Part shown: positions 11,759 through 21,668 of the stretch, piece after piece
Position numbering within the stretch: the stretch's first letter is position 1
Layout of the letters: each line of letters starts with the position of its first letter
Assembly: GCF_001650915.1 (NCBI RefSeq)
Contig: NZ_LXYO01000001.1
Location: 475,879-539,878 of the forward strand
From: Marinobacter sp. EhC06
GTDB taxonomy: Bacteria > Pseudomonadota > Gammaproteobacteria > Pseudomonadales > Oleiphilaceae
Direction of reading: 5' to 3'
DNA: 64,000 nucleotides
Notes under the pieces: model-generated
What the model was told of the DNA's origin: nothing
What the model saw: only the letters and a program-made list of their open reading frames with translations
The model's database searches: none
Made by a program: the position numbers and the translations under genes

Positions 11759-14376
11759 CAACGATTGACCTCCAGGTTTCTCACCGGCTCAGCAGCTGTG
11801 CTCCCAGGGTTTTTTAAACGATAGCCCTCGAAGCCGATGCGGGGCAAACCCATGGAAGCAATGGTCGGGCGCCGGAAGCTCGTGCTCAGAGTAACGCCGG
11901 TGACCCGCTCTTCCCCGATGACGATCTTCTCTGGCAAGCCATTTACCGGGTACTCCGCACAGGCCTCACCGCTCTCACAAATAAAGCCATTGTTGTCCAT
12001 GTCCGTTCCGGCCACCAGGAAATACTCCCCGGGTTCTATGTCGTCGAAGGAGAAGCTGTAACTTCCATCGCGGGCCGTCACCACGCGCTGCTCGATGGTT
12101 TCGCGGCTTTCATCAGGACTTACCAGCAGTACATAATGGCGACCTGCGTCTCGCTCATCAGCCAATTCCCTGAGGTCTATCGAAACTGGAACCTTCAGGG
12201 TTCCGGTTTCGCCACCAGCACTGTAGTCAATCTGAATCGTCGTCGCATAACTCTGCCCGTCAACGACATTTTCCTCCAATACCGAGACGGCCACCGAGCT
12301 CGGCAGAGAGCTGCCAGCTGAAAGCGCCGGATCGAGAGAGATCAAATTTGAATCGAAGGCAACGTTATCAACCAAGACCGATTCGCCTTCGGGATAAACG
12401 GTAAAATCAAGCTCGCTATTGAAGCGTGCCCGGTCAAACTCGATGGCAGAAGGCGAAGAAAGGACTATCGTGCTCACGGATCCGTCCAGAGCCGCGTCAA
12501 CTGACTTGAGCGCATTTATCAGACCAGCACCATATTCGGTACTGTTGCCTACGTTCTCTGTCAGCACACCGCTGGCCAACCAGGCCCGAAACTGGCCGGG
12601 AGTAACTCCCTCAGGATTTGCCCCTTTCATCAAGGCATAAACGCCTGCAACGTGCGGAGCAGCCATTGAGGTACCCTGTAATCCTGCATAGGAGCGGATA
12701 AAGTCACCACCATCATCAACCCCCCAGGTGCTGATGACCAGGTCGGCGTTACCATCCAGATTCGCGTCTCTGGTCGCATCCCCGCCCGGCGCAACAAGAT
12801 CCACTGAACCACCAAAATTGGAGTATGAGGCGCGCACCTTCCCCGCATCGACTGCGCCAACGCCAATAACTCGCTCAAAGGCGGCTGGATAGGTCAACTC
12901 ATCGGTACCCTGGTTGCCAGCCGCAGCGACAACCAGCTTTCCATTTGAGTCCGCCCGGTTTATGGCTGCCTCCAGAACGGTGCTGGGGCCAACGCCGCCC
13001 AGACTCAGGTTTATGACATCGATATCGGGGTTGTCGGCAGCCCAATTTACCGCTGCGACAAGATCATCCAGAGTGCCCGCCCCATCACGCCCAAGCACTC
13101 TGACGGGCCAGAGTGTTGCCGCCGGCGCAACACCGTCCACGCCGGCCGAATCCTTGAGTGCAGCTACAATGCCGGCAACGTGGGTTCCATGGAAGTTACT
13201 GCTCTGGGGCTTACCATCGCCAGGATCTGCAGGATTGTTGTCATAGCCCAAGGGGTCATTGAACTGTGGATCGATATCCACTTCAGCAGACACATAATCG
13301 AGAATTCGTCCGGAATTGAACGGAATGACATTGGTGTCCAGGTCCAGGTGCCAATCGCCATAGGTTTGCGGAGTGGAAGTGAACAGGCCGGTGTCCATCA
13401 CAGCCACTCCAACCGAGTTACCAAGGGTCGGCGCCGCTTGCCAGGCAAGGGGCGTACTGATGAGAGGCAGATTCCATTGCAAAGATGACAGATCGCGGTC
13501 CGCCTGAGCCCGGTAGATATAGTTTGGCTCTGCCACCTGCACGCCCGGCTGCGACTTCAGACTGGTAATCCAACGAAGCGTCTGGTCCCGCAAGGCCCCG
13601 GAAGCGCTGGACGATTGGGAAGCGACGGCACCAACAGGTTCACGCCTTACTAGCCAGGCTCCCTGCCCCAGTGATTTCGCAGAGGAGGCCGACAAAGCTC
13701 CTGCGAGGCCCTGCGGATCCAGGCGCCCCTGCTCTTGCGGCGACATCACCACAATGGCCTCGTCCGGAACAAACTCCGGCTGGCTGTAATAGGAGCTCGA
13801 AAAATTGGTGACGCCGGTTGTCGAAACAGACAGCACGTACCGGAATGGACCGCCACCGGCTGTTCGAAGACTTATTTCCGCGGGCCCTTCTGCGGGTGCA
13901 GTGACCATCAAGGCTGTATCGCCGGCACCGGAATCTGAGTCCGAGGCGCCGCTCTGATCAACCGACAGGCTAATCGAGGGGGCTAAAAAATCAGAATCCC
14001 TGAAAACCTGAACGGTAATCGTGCTGCCCGCTGCGAGATCCGCGCGGAATGTATCCTGCTCGTCAGCGAAATACTCGAAGATAAACTCGCCGGAATCGGG
14101 GTAGATGCCTGAAGTAGCGCTCAAATAACCACCCAGAATACCTGTTGAAGGCACTAACTGGGCGGTACTGAAAGAATCGTTGGACACTGCTTCATTGACC
14201 CGACTGTCATCAGCCGTATCCGAATCCACTCGCGTTCCACTTTCGATAGAAATAGTTCCGCCGAGCCCGGGCTCCTGCGAATCGAGGCTGTCGCCACCGC
14301 CGCCACCTCCGCAACCCACGAGGAGGAATAGAGCTGAAAAAACTGAGATCAATTTTGATGAGACACCAAAAGACAT
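11758..14376 (-). CDS. Lipoprotein subtilisin-like (S8) serine protease
   Basis: An 872-residue secreted protease. A lipobox LLVGC places Cys22 as lipid anchor, followed by a run of glycines. A pre-peptidase-type beta domain (about residues 65-185) and a propeptide-like region (about 200-290, ending VAEPNYIYRA) precede the S8 catalytic domain. The triad is visible: Asp328 (VAVMDTG), His396 (FHGTHVAGI) and Ser570 (GTSMAAPHVAG), with oxyanion Asn488 (VAAAGNQG). The C-terminus (about 680-870) has beta-rich domains including GSYSFSFDDIEPGEYFLVAG, like a carboxypeptidase-regulatory fold. It overlaps the PrcB-like gene. No strong ribosome-binding site is seen before the ATG. The likely location is the cell envelope, facing outward or the periplasm. 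Confidence 0.92.
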
Positions 14377-14486
14377 AAGTCAGGCCACTGGCAGAAGATC
14401 GATTTTATTTCCTAGGGTATAACAAACACGTTCCTTGCGAGTGTTCGGTTTCGTTCAAACTACGTTTCCTCTTGTATTCCAGATGC

Positions 14487-14517
14487 AAAAAAACCGCCTG
14501 GAGTTTCCCTCAGGCGG
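14487..14517 (-). terminator. Rho-independent terminator after the TRAP cluster
   Basis: A seven-bp stem (ccgcctg / caggcgg, ten-base loop) is followed, on the minus strand, by seven T residues. It lies 22 bp beyond the stop codon of the permease gene and ends the leftward TRAP-type operon. Confidence 0.8.
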
Positions 14518-14539
14518 CCTTCTTTATCTCACTTCAACA

Positions 14540-16591
14540 TTACAACGCGTAGAACAGCATCGGCACAAAGGCCACGAACAACAGTGTGGGGCCCATCACG
14601 GCCAGGGGCAGCAGCAACCGCTCATAGCGATGCCAGAAGGAACCTGTGCGCTCTGCCGCCAGCACTTCGGTCTCGCCCACCACCTGGCGGGTGAGCAGGT
14701 GGTTCAGCGCCACTGGCGGGCTCAGGTAACCGAGCTCAAATGCCACCAGACACACAATCCAGAAGTGCAGCGGATCAATACCCAGCTGGATCGCCGGCTG
14801 GGCAATGGTCGCCGACACCAGGATTACCGCGCCGAACGGGTCCATGACCATGCCTATTACTGTGAGCATCACGACGATCACCAGCATGGCGATCCAGGGA
14901 CTGGTCAGGTCTTCCGGGAAGAGCGCGTGAACGATATCGGAGCGCTCCAGGATTCCCCCCAGGCAGATGGAAAACCCGATCAACGCCAGCAGCGCGCCAA
15001 TGTGCACTGCCGAATCGCTGGCAGCAGCCGAGCTGCGTGCCCAGAACACCTGGGAACGGGTCTGGCCATGCTCACCACGACTCCGGCCGGAATCCAGCAA
15101 CACCAGCGCGAGCATTACCAGCGGCAGGATCAAAGGAGCGCTGTACTCGTTGAACTTCAAGCCGAGAACAACCCAGATCGACAGGATAACCAGAGCTGCC
15201 ACGGCCACATAAGGCAGCAGGGCCCGGCTTTCCGAGAGAGCCGCACGGAAAGCGCCGGGCGCCGGACGAGGCTTCCAGTTTCCCTGGGTCTTGCAGACAA
15301 TCAGTGAAAACAGCGTTGCCGACATGATGAAGACCCAGAAACCCCAGCTGTACATCTCAGTGGTTGTCACTTCCTTATTGAGAGCCGCCACAACAACGAT
15401 CAGCAGGCACGGGTTGAGCACCACGCCGAGGCTTCCGGACATGGCCGTCGTTGCCAGGGAAAGCTGCCGCCCTGCCCCGGCTCGTCGCAGCTCGTCATAC
15501 ACAACACCACCCACGGCCAGGATGAAAATGCCCGATGCGCCGGTGAACGCGGTGGGAAACGCCGTTGCGAAGATAATCACCGAAGCCAGCATCGGCGCTG
15601 GCAGATTAAAAGGTTTGATGAGATTGAGCAGGAGCTCGGGAATCCTGGTCTGCTTCAGCATCATGCCCACCAGCACATAAAGGCCGATATTGATGAACAT
15701 GGATGACAGGTTGGACATCATTCCAAAGTAGATCGCCAGGCCCGAGGCATACCCGTCTACCAGGAAGAAATAACTCATGGCGATCAGGCCCATGGCACAG
15801 TACAGAGGAATCACCAGACCGGACGAGACGGAAAGACCGCCGGGGCGGATACGTTCCGGAACGTTCAGGAAGCGCACTGCATTGATCACCATGAAGAGGC
15901 CGAAGACCCCGCCCCAGGCATATTGAAGGCTCATCGTACCGTCCGAACCCGGCGACGTGGCCAGCTTGCCCAGGTAAGCGTTAAGCGACAGCACCATCAG
16001 ACCATTAACCACAAACTGCACACCCTGGCTCAGCCGCCATTCTGCTCGATTGCGGGGCAGGCGCAACGCTATGTGGTCCGTGTCCAGCGCAGCGATTGCC
16101 GCAGCCATCGCGAACATCGCAATGAACAGGTACTTGGTTAGCTCAATGTTCTCCAGCAGGAAGTTCGCAAGTCCCTGCTCTACCGTCTTGAACGCCCCTA
16201 GGGCTGGCGTAGCGTGGGCCAGGTTCTGTTCATAGACGTCGTATTGCTGCTGGCAGAGTTCCAGATTGCTCTGTAGCGATTTGCGGATGGCATCGGGATT
16301 GGGCGGTGAGCTGAACAGATCATCGGGGTCGGGCTTGTAATTGGCCACCCGGCGAGCCACTTCGGCATCAACATCCATTTCCAGCTGACAGGACGGCTCT
16401 GTCGCATCGGGATTCAGCAGATAATAGTTCGGCCAGGTCTGTTCTCCGACCCAGAGCAACCGGGAATGGAGCGAGTTGCCCATCCCCAGCAGTAGGGTAA
16501 ACAGCAGGAGAAGCAGCAGAACCGCCCCGTACATGCGATGTACGGGGTATAGGGTCCGTGCTGCCGGAGCGGTAATTGCTCGCCAGTTCAT
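14540..16591 (-). CDS. TRAP-type transporter large permease (long, probable fused DctQM-like)
   Basis: A 683-residue multi-spanning protein, far longer than a plain DctM (about 430). The first about 200 residues have a TM segment at 20-40, a soluble loop with paired Cys residues (PSCQLEMDV, LELCQQQYDV), then further helices at about 150-210, which could stand for the small DctQ part. From about 240 on it resembles DctM: GGLSVSSGLVIPLYCAMG, FPTAFTGASGIFILAVGGVVYDELRRAG, VVLNPCLLIVVVAALN and a C-terminal LIGFSICLGGILERSD...GMVMDPFGAVILVSATI...ELGYLSPPVALNHLL. It is the last gene of a leftward operon with a binding protein 15 bp upstream and ends at a clear terminator. The substrate is unknown. 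Confidence 0.82.
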   Translation of the reverse strand: MNWRAITAPAARTLYPVHRMYGAVLLLLLLFTLLLGMGNSLHSRLLWVGEQTWPNYYLLNPDATEPSCQLEMDVDAEVARRVANYKPDPDDLFSSPPNPDAIRKSLQSNLELCQQQYDVYEQNLAHATPALGAFKTVEQGLANFLLENIELTKYLFIAMFAMAAAIAALDTDHIALRLPRNRAEWRLSQGVQFVVNGLMVLSLNAYLGKLATSPGSDGTMSLQYAWGGVFGLFMVINAVRFLNVPERIRPGGLSVSSGLVIPLYCAMGLIAMSYFFLVDGYASGLAIYFGMMSNLSSMFINIGLYVLVGMMLKQTRIPELLLNLIKPFNLPAPMLASVIIFATAFPTAFTGASGIFILAVGGVVYDELRRAGAGRQLSLATTAMSGSLGVVLNPCLLIVVVAALNKEVTTTEMYSWGFWVFIMSATLFSLIVCKTQGNWKPRPAPGAFRAALSESRALLPYVAVAALVILSIWVVLGLKFNEYSAPLILPLVMLALVLLDSGRSRGEHGQTRSQVFWARSSAAASDSAVHIGALLALIGFSICLGGILERSDIVHALFPEDLTSPWIAMLVIVVMLTVIGMVMDPFGAVILVSATIAQPAIQLGIDPLHFWIVCLVAFELGYLSPPVALNHLLTRQVVGETEVLAAERTGSFWHRYERLLLPLAVMGPTLLFVAFVPMLFYAL

Positions 16592-16606
16592 GATGGTTCC
16601 GCCCTG

Positions 16607-17617
16607 TTATTCGCGGTTGGCCGCGGTGCACTCGGCTGCTGCAGGGTTACTTGCACAGCGGATCTTGCTGAGCAGCCCCATCATTTTCGGGTGATACACA
16701 TCCGGCGCCCCGTTCAGGCCATCGCGCATCTCGATCCGGTTCTCCCGGAACATTTCCTGATAGCCGCGGATGTCTTTTTCAGGAATGCGCACCCATTTTT
16801 CTTCGGGAATGGCTGCTTCCTGGCCTTCAATCAGCCCCATGGCCTGAGGAAACATATTCCAGGCAACCTCACGGGCTTTCTGGGCGGTGTCGTCGTCCAG
16901 CACGTCATCACGGGCAACCATCTGAAGCGTCAGCTGTGCCAGCGGATAGTCCACAACCCCGCCGGTTTCGCCGATGCCCTTATAGAGTTCCAGAGCTTCG
17001 TAAGCAAAAGCCGGCGCATAGGCGGTATCCACCGAACCGTTGTTAAATTTGCCGGCGAAGTTGGTGATGTCAGAGGGCACGACCGTGGCCTTGACGAAGT
17101 TCACCATGTGAATCGCGTCTTTCTGATAGTCGAGGGTCGCCATCCGCTTGCCCGCCAGCTCACCGGCGGTATCAATACTGCGATCATTTACAAACAGGTA
17201 ACCGGCACCCACTGGTATGATCCCGAGCACTTCGTACCCGTTATCCTTCATCAATGGCGCAGCTTTCGGTTGTGCCAGCGTGGCCAACAAGGTTTTCAGG
17301 TTGTCGTAGGTGGGCAGCGCCCCCACAGCGCTGATGCTGCCCGTGAACTTGTTGAATGGACGAATCCGGATGTCCGTGGCGGCAACGGCATCGCATTGTC
17401 CGGCGTTAAAATCACCGATCGCCACGCCCTCATCGGTGTAGGGTTTCAGCTCGAAATCCACGCCGTGGCCCTTCATCTCTAGCGCATAGTCTTTGACGAA
17501 GTTGTAGAAGTCGCCATTGGCGCCGATTACATCGAACACGCACATGGAAACAGACTGTGCCGATGCCAGCGGAGCGGCGGCCACAAGGGCCATGGCAGCG
17601 AGGGATTTGCGGATCAT
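16607..17617 (-). CDS. Putative periplasmic solute-binding protein (DUF6091-like)
   Basis: A 336-residue protein with a cleavable signal peptide (MIRKSLAAMALVAAAPLASAQS). The mature part starts VSMCVFDVIGANGDFYNFVKDYALEMK and contains the binding-protein-like features GQCDAVAATDIRIRPFNKFTGS and NNGSVDTAYAPAFAYEALELYKG. It resembles the TRAP-associated putative solute-binding proteins I know as DUF6091, which replace classical DctP. An excellent RBS (GGAGG, five bases before ATG) is present. It sits between the lipoprotein gene (upstream) and the permease gene (15 bp downstream), so the three are probably one transport unit. The specificity is unknown. Confidence 0.75.
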   Translation of the reverse strand: MIRKSLAAMALVAAAPLASAQSVSMCVFDVIGANGDFYNFVKDYALEMKGHGVDFELKPYTDEGVAIGDFNAGQCDAVAATDIRIRPFNKFTGSISAVGALPTYDNLKTLLATLAQPKAAPLMKDNGYEVLGIIPVGAGYLFVNDRSIDTAGELAGKRMATLDYQKDAIHMVNFVKATVVPSDITNFAGKFNNGSVDTAYAPAFAYEALELYKGIGETGGVVDYPLAQLTLQMVARDDVLDDDTAQKAREVAWNMFPQAMGLIEGQEAAIPEEKWVRIPEKDIRGYQEMFRENRIEMRDGLNGAPDVYHPKMMGLLSKIRCASNPAAAECTAANRE

Positions 17618-17675
17618 ATCGACCTCCGGGTCATTCTTGTGTTTGTCAGTTTTCAGAGGATGTCGGCAACCTGCC

Positions 17676-18740
17676 TTAGAGCAGGTCGTCCAGATTCATG
17701 GTTTCGACGTTGTCGGTTTGCCGCTCGGGGCTCATCCTGCCGAAGAAGGATTGCGGCGTTCGATAGCCGTAATTGGCGGTCCAGTGTTTGTCAGAAGAGA
17801 AACGCACCACGCCCGCCGCGACTTCATCCACCAGACGATACTCGTCCCAGACCTCCATAGTTGCATCGGCCGCGGCAAAACTGGCGATGGCTTGCTCAAG
17901 CTTTTCCGGGCGACCAAAGGTTTCGGCGGCGACCGCTTGAAGCGCGTGCGGAACCCGCATGCCTTTTTCAACCCCCAGTTCCCGGCTGTGCTCAAGCACC
18001 TGCCAGGGGTCCGGCGCCAGAGCCGGACGGGTGTCGGGCAGGAGCAGCCAGACCAGGGCCCGGATGGCGTTTGGCATACCGCCCCACTTTTCATTGTCCA
18101 GACAGGTAGCGGCACGCTCGGCCTGGGGAGCGATATTCCTGGGGACTCCGGCCATGGCGCCGGAATTGGCATCGTTTACGATTGCCTGCATACCGGTCAG
18201 CAAGCCCAGCAGGAAGGTGATTTCGTCCTGTTCGGTGAACAGAAAGGGGCACTCGAGGGGTTCAGCAGCGGGATCGAACTCGTAGGCGGCCATTGCTCGC
18301 TTAAAGGAGGCATACCGGCGTTTCGCGGTCAGCGCATTCAATCGCTTTGCCACTTCCCTGGCGTCCTTTGCCGCTTTCACATCTCCCTCATAATCCGCTC
18401 TGAGATAGGCGAGCTCAGCTTCCCAGGCCTTGTACTCGGCACAGTTGCCTGCCAGAAGCATCAACAGGGAGCCGGTGGTGTCAGGTGCATCGGTGACCCG
18501 CGAGAAGGAATAGAGCAGCGGATCCACGCCCTCGCCCAGCGCACACGCCATCTGGGTGTCGGACATCTGCAACACGTAGGGCGTGGCTTCGCCCTCCGAG
18601 TAATTGGAGAGTACAACGCCGGTGGTGGTGTAGATGGGATTTGCCGAGCATCCTGCGAGAACGACAACCGCCGCCAGCGAGAGAGCCTTGAGGCGAGCCG
18701 CAATAAGGTGCGGTCCGAGCTTTGCCAGAGAGGAGATCAT
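17676..18740 (-). CDS. Lipoprotein, possible TRAP-associated TatT-like component
   Basis: A 354-residue predicted lipoprotein: after a basic N-terminus the hydrophobic LSLAAVVVLAGC gives a lipobox. The rest is helical, with several Ala-rich amphipathic stretches (AWEAELAYLRADYEGDVKAAKDAREVAKRLNALTAKRRY, PEKLEQAIASFAAAD), reminiscent of the helical TatT proteins that partner TRAP binding proteins in spirochaetes. That likeness is an inference from context and composition; I cannot confirm it without a profile search. It is the first gene of the leftward TRAP-type cluster, 58 bp before the binding protein. The 204 bp upstream, before atuR, hold no clear feature. Confidence 0.5.
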   Translation of the reverse strand: MISSLAKLGPHLIAARLKALSLAAVVVLAGCSANPIYTTTGVVLSNYSEGEATPYVLQMSDTQMACALGEGVDPLLYSFSRVTDAPDTTGSLLMLLAGNCAEYKAWEAELAYLRADYEGDVKAAKDAREVAKRLNALTAKRRYASFKRAMAAYEFDPAAEPLECPFLFTEQDEITFLLGLLTGMQAIVNDANSGAMAGVPRNIAPQAERAATCLDNEKWGGMPNAIRALVWLLLPDTRPALAPDPWQVLEHSRELGVEKGMRVPHALQAVAAETFGRPEKLEQAIASFAAADATMEVWDEYRLVDEVAAGVVRFSSDKHWTANYGYRTPQSFFGRMSPERQTDNVETMNLDDLL

Positions 18741-18944
18741 ATTTCACCCTGCATCACGTTGTTTTTGTTTGGCCGATCTGAACTCGGTTTTTGTCAACGG
18801 GTGCAAGAATGCGGTGAAAACTGTCCTACAAAAATGGCTCGAATGCCGATTTTGTTATGCCGATCGGGCCAATGGCCCGGAAGGAAATGGATTTCACAAG
18901 ATTTTCTTGACTTAAAACAATGACTTTTGAAAATACCAGTCCGC

Positions 18945-19556
18945 TTACAGTGCCATCATCGCCATCACCTGATCGGTCAGGCCATCCAGTGTCAGGCCTC
19001 CCCGCTCCGGCTTGTACCAGGTTACGGTCCAGCTGAGGGCGCCAGTCAACATCCTTCGAACAACGAAGGGATCCGCCTCCAGAGCACCTTCACGTTTCAG
19101 CGATTCCAGTACATCCAGCCAGAGCTTCTCGTAGATATCCCGGAGTTCCAGCACTTCAACCTGGGAAGCGGCCGACAGACTCCGCCATTCGAATACCAAT
19201 ACCGCCATAGCCTCACCGGTCTGGCCATTGATCGACTCCAGCTCGGCACGGACCAGACCCCGCAGCTTCTCTCTGTTGGTATCGGCAGCCTCCAGAGCCG
19301 CCTGCATGAGCGCCGTATTCAGCCGGATGGTTTCGACCATCACCGCTTTGAGAATCTCTTCCTTGGTCCGGAAGTGATGAAACAGGCTGCCGGACTGAAT
19401 ACCGACGGCGGCTGCCAGATCGCGAACTGTGGTCCGTTCATAGCCTTTTTCCCGGAACAGCCGGGCGGCCTCAGTAAGCAGGCGGCCGCGGGCACCACTG
19501 GGGTCTGACACAAGGTTTTCGGCGATCAGGGACTGGAGGATCTGGTTCTGGCTCAC
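18945..19556 (-). CDS. atuR: TetR-family repressor of the atu operon
   Basis: A 203-residue TetR/AcrR regulator. The N-terminal helix-turn-helix (about residues 25-70) reads RLLTEAARLFREKGYERTTVRDLAAAVGIQSGSLFHHFRTKEEIL, a textbook TetR motif; the rest is the ligand-binding helical domain. It is divergent from atuA with a 166-bp gap that contains a dyad operator candidate, exactly the atuR/atuA arrangement described in Pseudomonas aeruginosa. By analogy it would repress atuA-H and its own gene until a terpenoid acyl-CoA binds. The symbol rests on family plus position. Confidence 0.85.
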   Translation of the reverse strand: MSQNQILQSLIAENLVSDPSGARGRLLTEAARLFREKGYERTTVRDLAAAVGIQSGSLFHHFRTKEEILKAVMVETIRLNTALMQAALEAADTNREKLRGLVRAELESINGQTGEAMAVLVFEWRSLSAASQVEVLELRDIYEKLWLDVLESLKREGALEADPFVVRRMLTGALSWTVTWYKPERGGLTLDGLTDQVMAMMAL

Positions 19557-19588
19557 TAACGCTATCCGGTTGGCATAAGAGGCCTTTA

Positions 19589-19616
19589 ATTCTACCTCAA
19601 ACTTGCCTATTTACAA
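19589..19616 (-). promoter_or_regulatory. Candidate atuR promoter
   Basis: On the minus strand TTGTAA (-35-like) and TAGAAT (-10-like, five of six) are separated by 16 bases. The -35 element abuts the dyad operator, a layout suited to autorepression. Confidence 0.4.
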
Positions 19617-19634
19617 ACCAAGCGCTTGCTTGGT
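19617..19634. promoter_or_regulatory. Candidate AtuR operator (dyad)
   Basis: An inverted repeat accaagc-gctt-gcttggt (two perfect 7-bp half-sites, 4-bp centre) lies in the atuR-atuA intergenic region, next to the atuR -35 element and about 90 bp before the atuA start. Size and symmetry are typical of TetR-family operators. Assignment to AtuR is inferred from position. Confidence 0.6.
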
Positions 19635-19722
19635 ATTGTCAGGTTCATCGTGAGACAAAACCGCGATTGCCGCAGGTATCGAACCGGCAACCATAGACAG
19701 GGCATAGACAAGGCAAAGGAAC

Positions 19723-21516
19723 ATGGCTGAATCCCCAAAAACCGTTCGAATCGGATGCTCCGCCGCTTTCTGGGGCGATACGGAAACCGCCGCCGGGCAA
19801 CTGGTTCATCAGGGCAACATCGACTATCTGGTGGCCGATTATCTGGCCGAAATCACCATGTCCATTATGGCTGGCCAGAAAATGAAGGACCCGACCCAGG
19901 GGTATGCGCGGGATTTCGTCCAGACGGTCATGGGCCCCTTGCTTGGTGACATCAAGGAAAAAGGCATCCGCGTTCTGGCCAACGCAGGCGGCGTGAATCC
20001 GGTCGCCTGCCGCGACGCCCTGCAGGCCCTCTGCGAAAAGGCAGGCGTAGAGATGAAGATTGCCCTGGTGCTGGGCGACGATCTGCTGATGAAGAAGAAA
20101 AAGCTCGCCGACATGGGCGTTACGGAGATGGGTTCCGGCCAGGCGATGCCACCGATGATGGTCAGCCTGAACGCTTATCTCGGTGCGCCTGGCCTGGTTG
20201 CCGCCCTGGAACAGGGTGCCGACATTGTTATTACCGGCCGGGTTGCCGACAGCGCCCTGGTGCTGGCGCCTCTGGTGCACGAATTCGGCTGGAGCTGGCA
20301 GGACTACGACAAACTGGCTCAGGGCAGCCTGGCCGGGCACCTTCTCGAGTGCGGCGCCCAGTCCACCGGCGGCAACTTTACCGACTGGGAAGAGGTAGCC
20401 GGAGGCTACGCCAACATGGGCTTCCCGATTGCCGAAGTGAGCGGCGACGGCAGCTTCTTTATCACCAAGCCCGAAGACACCGGCGGCCTGGTCAGCCGGG
20501 GCACTGTGGCCGAACAACTGGTCTACGAGATTGGCGATCCGAGGGCCTACCTGCTGCCGGATGTTACCTGCGATTTCACAGGGGTTGAGCTGGAGGAAAC
20601 CGGAAAAGACCAGGTTCAGGTTCGGGGTGCCCGGGGACTTCCGCCCACGGACAGTTACAAGGTATCGGGCACCTGGCCGGATGGCTTCAAGTGCACGGTC
20701 ACATTCCTTCTGGCTGGCATGAACGCCAGGGCCAAGGCTCAGACAGTCGCCCAGGCCATTCTGGCCAAGACCTCACGCATGTTCAGCGAACGTGGCCTGC
20801 CCGATTACAGCGAGACCAGTATCGAGCTCCTGGGCACCGAAACCACCTATGGCGCTCACGGCCGTGGCGAGGGTTGCCGGGAGGTGGTGGTGAAGATCAG
20901 CACGGCCCATCCCAAAAAAGAGGCTCTGGTGCTGTTTTCCCGGGAAATTGCCCAGGCGGCAACGGGCATGGCGCCGGGGATTACCGGAATTGTCGGGGGG
21001 CGGCCCACGGTATGGCCGAAAATCCGGTTGTATTCATGCCTGGTGCCTAAAACAGAAGTCGAGGTATCGGTGGATCTCGGTGGCGAGCGGCAGAACGTTG
21101 AGGTTGAGACTTCTGGCGGATTCAAGGACAGCGAACTCCAGCCCCAGTCGTTCACACACGAGGCAGGCGTCACGGATACAACCGTGCAGCTGGTGAAACT
21201 TGCCTGGGCCCGGAGTGGCGATAAGGGCGATCACAGCAACATCGGCGTGATTGCCAGGAAACCGGAGTTTCTGCCATTTATCGAGGCAGCATTGACGGAA
21301 GCAGCCGTTGCCGACTGGATGGCCCATACCCTGAATCCGGAAACCGGTCGGGTCACCCGCTGGGCCATGCCCGGGCTGCAGGCCATCAATTTCCTGCTGG
21401 AGCACAGTCTTGGCGGCGGTGGCGTTGCCAGCCTGCGGATTGATCCCCAGGGGAAGGCGTTTGCCCAGCAGCTTTTGGAGTTTCCTGTGCCGGTTTCTTC
21501 TGAGGTGATTGGGTAG
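19723..21516 (+). CDS. atuA: Acyclic terpene utilization protein AtuA (DUF1446)
   Basis: A 597-residue cytoplasmic protein of the AtuA/DUF1446 family, needed for citronellol and geraniol growth in Pseudomonas; its biochemical role is unsettled, with a hydroxymethylglutaconyl/hydroxyacyl-CoA step proposed. The N-terminus [21 protein letters not shown] and the stretches [39 protein letters not shown] and [20 protein letters not shown] are characteristic. The last about 110 residues (from [25 protein letters not shown]) form the separate AtuA C-terminal domain, here fused. AAGGA lies just before the ATG. It is the first gene of the rightward operon, facing atuR, and is followed by a palindromic element. 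Confidence 0.93.
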   Translation: MAESPKTVRIGCSAAFWGDTETAAGQLVHQGNIDYLVADYLAEITMSIMAGQKMKDPTQGYARDFVQTVMGPLLGDIKEKGIRVLANAGGVNPVACRDALQALCEKAGVEMKIALVLGDDLLMKKKKLADMGVTEMGSGQAMPPMMVSLNAYLGAPGLVAALEQGADIVITGRVADSALVLAPLVHEFGWSWQDYDKLAQGSLAGHLLECGAQSTGGNFTDWEEVAGGYANMGFPIAEVSGDGSFFITKPEDTGGLVSRGTVAEQLVYEIGDPRAYLLPDVTCDFTGVELEETGKDQVQVRGARGLPPTDSYKVSGTWPDGFKCTVTFLLAGMNARAKAQTVAQAILAKTSRMFSERGLPDYSETSIELLGTETTYGAHGRGEGCREVVVKISTAHPKKEALVLFSREIAQAATGMAPGITGIVGGRPTVWPKIRLYSCLVPKTEVEVSVDLGGERQNVEVETSGGFKDSELQPQSFTHEAGVTDTTVQLVKLAWARSGDKGDHSNIGVIARKPEFLPFIEAALTEAAVADWMAHTLNPETGRVTRWAMPGLQAINFLLEHSLGGGGVASLRIDPQGKAFAQQLLEFPVPVSSEVIG

Positions 21517-21534
21517 TCAACCATGGAGCATGCA

Positions 21535-21638
21535 CTCTGGTTGGTGGCACGCTCCAGGACACGCCGTAAATACGTCCATGTAGGCTTGATCGCAGCATCC
21601 ATGCTGCTCACAGTCCTGGAGCGTGCCACCAACCAGAG
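21535..21638 (-). repeat. Palindromic atu-locus element, copy 1 (atuA-atuB gap)
   Basis: Perfect 26-bp inverted arms (left 21535-21560, right 21613-21638) enclose a 52-nt core. Read on the minus strand, the core holds two mini-hairpins: GCAGCATGGATGCTGC, and a weaker one around ACATGGACGT, joined by GATCAAGC. The arm sequence is unlike that of any other copy, apart from an inner CTCCAGGAC-type end. The core faces the opposite way to copies 3, 5 and 7. No T-run follows, so it is not a standard terminator. Confidence 0.9.
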
Positions 21639-21668
21639 CGCCCGAACGTTTGGAAAGGTCTTCAACTT

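Noticed and set aside
17517..18923. Plus-strand ORF of 468 codons across the TRAP lipoprotein gene
   Set aside because: Low-complexity translation, antisense to a gene with a clear lipobox.
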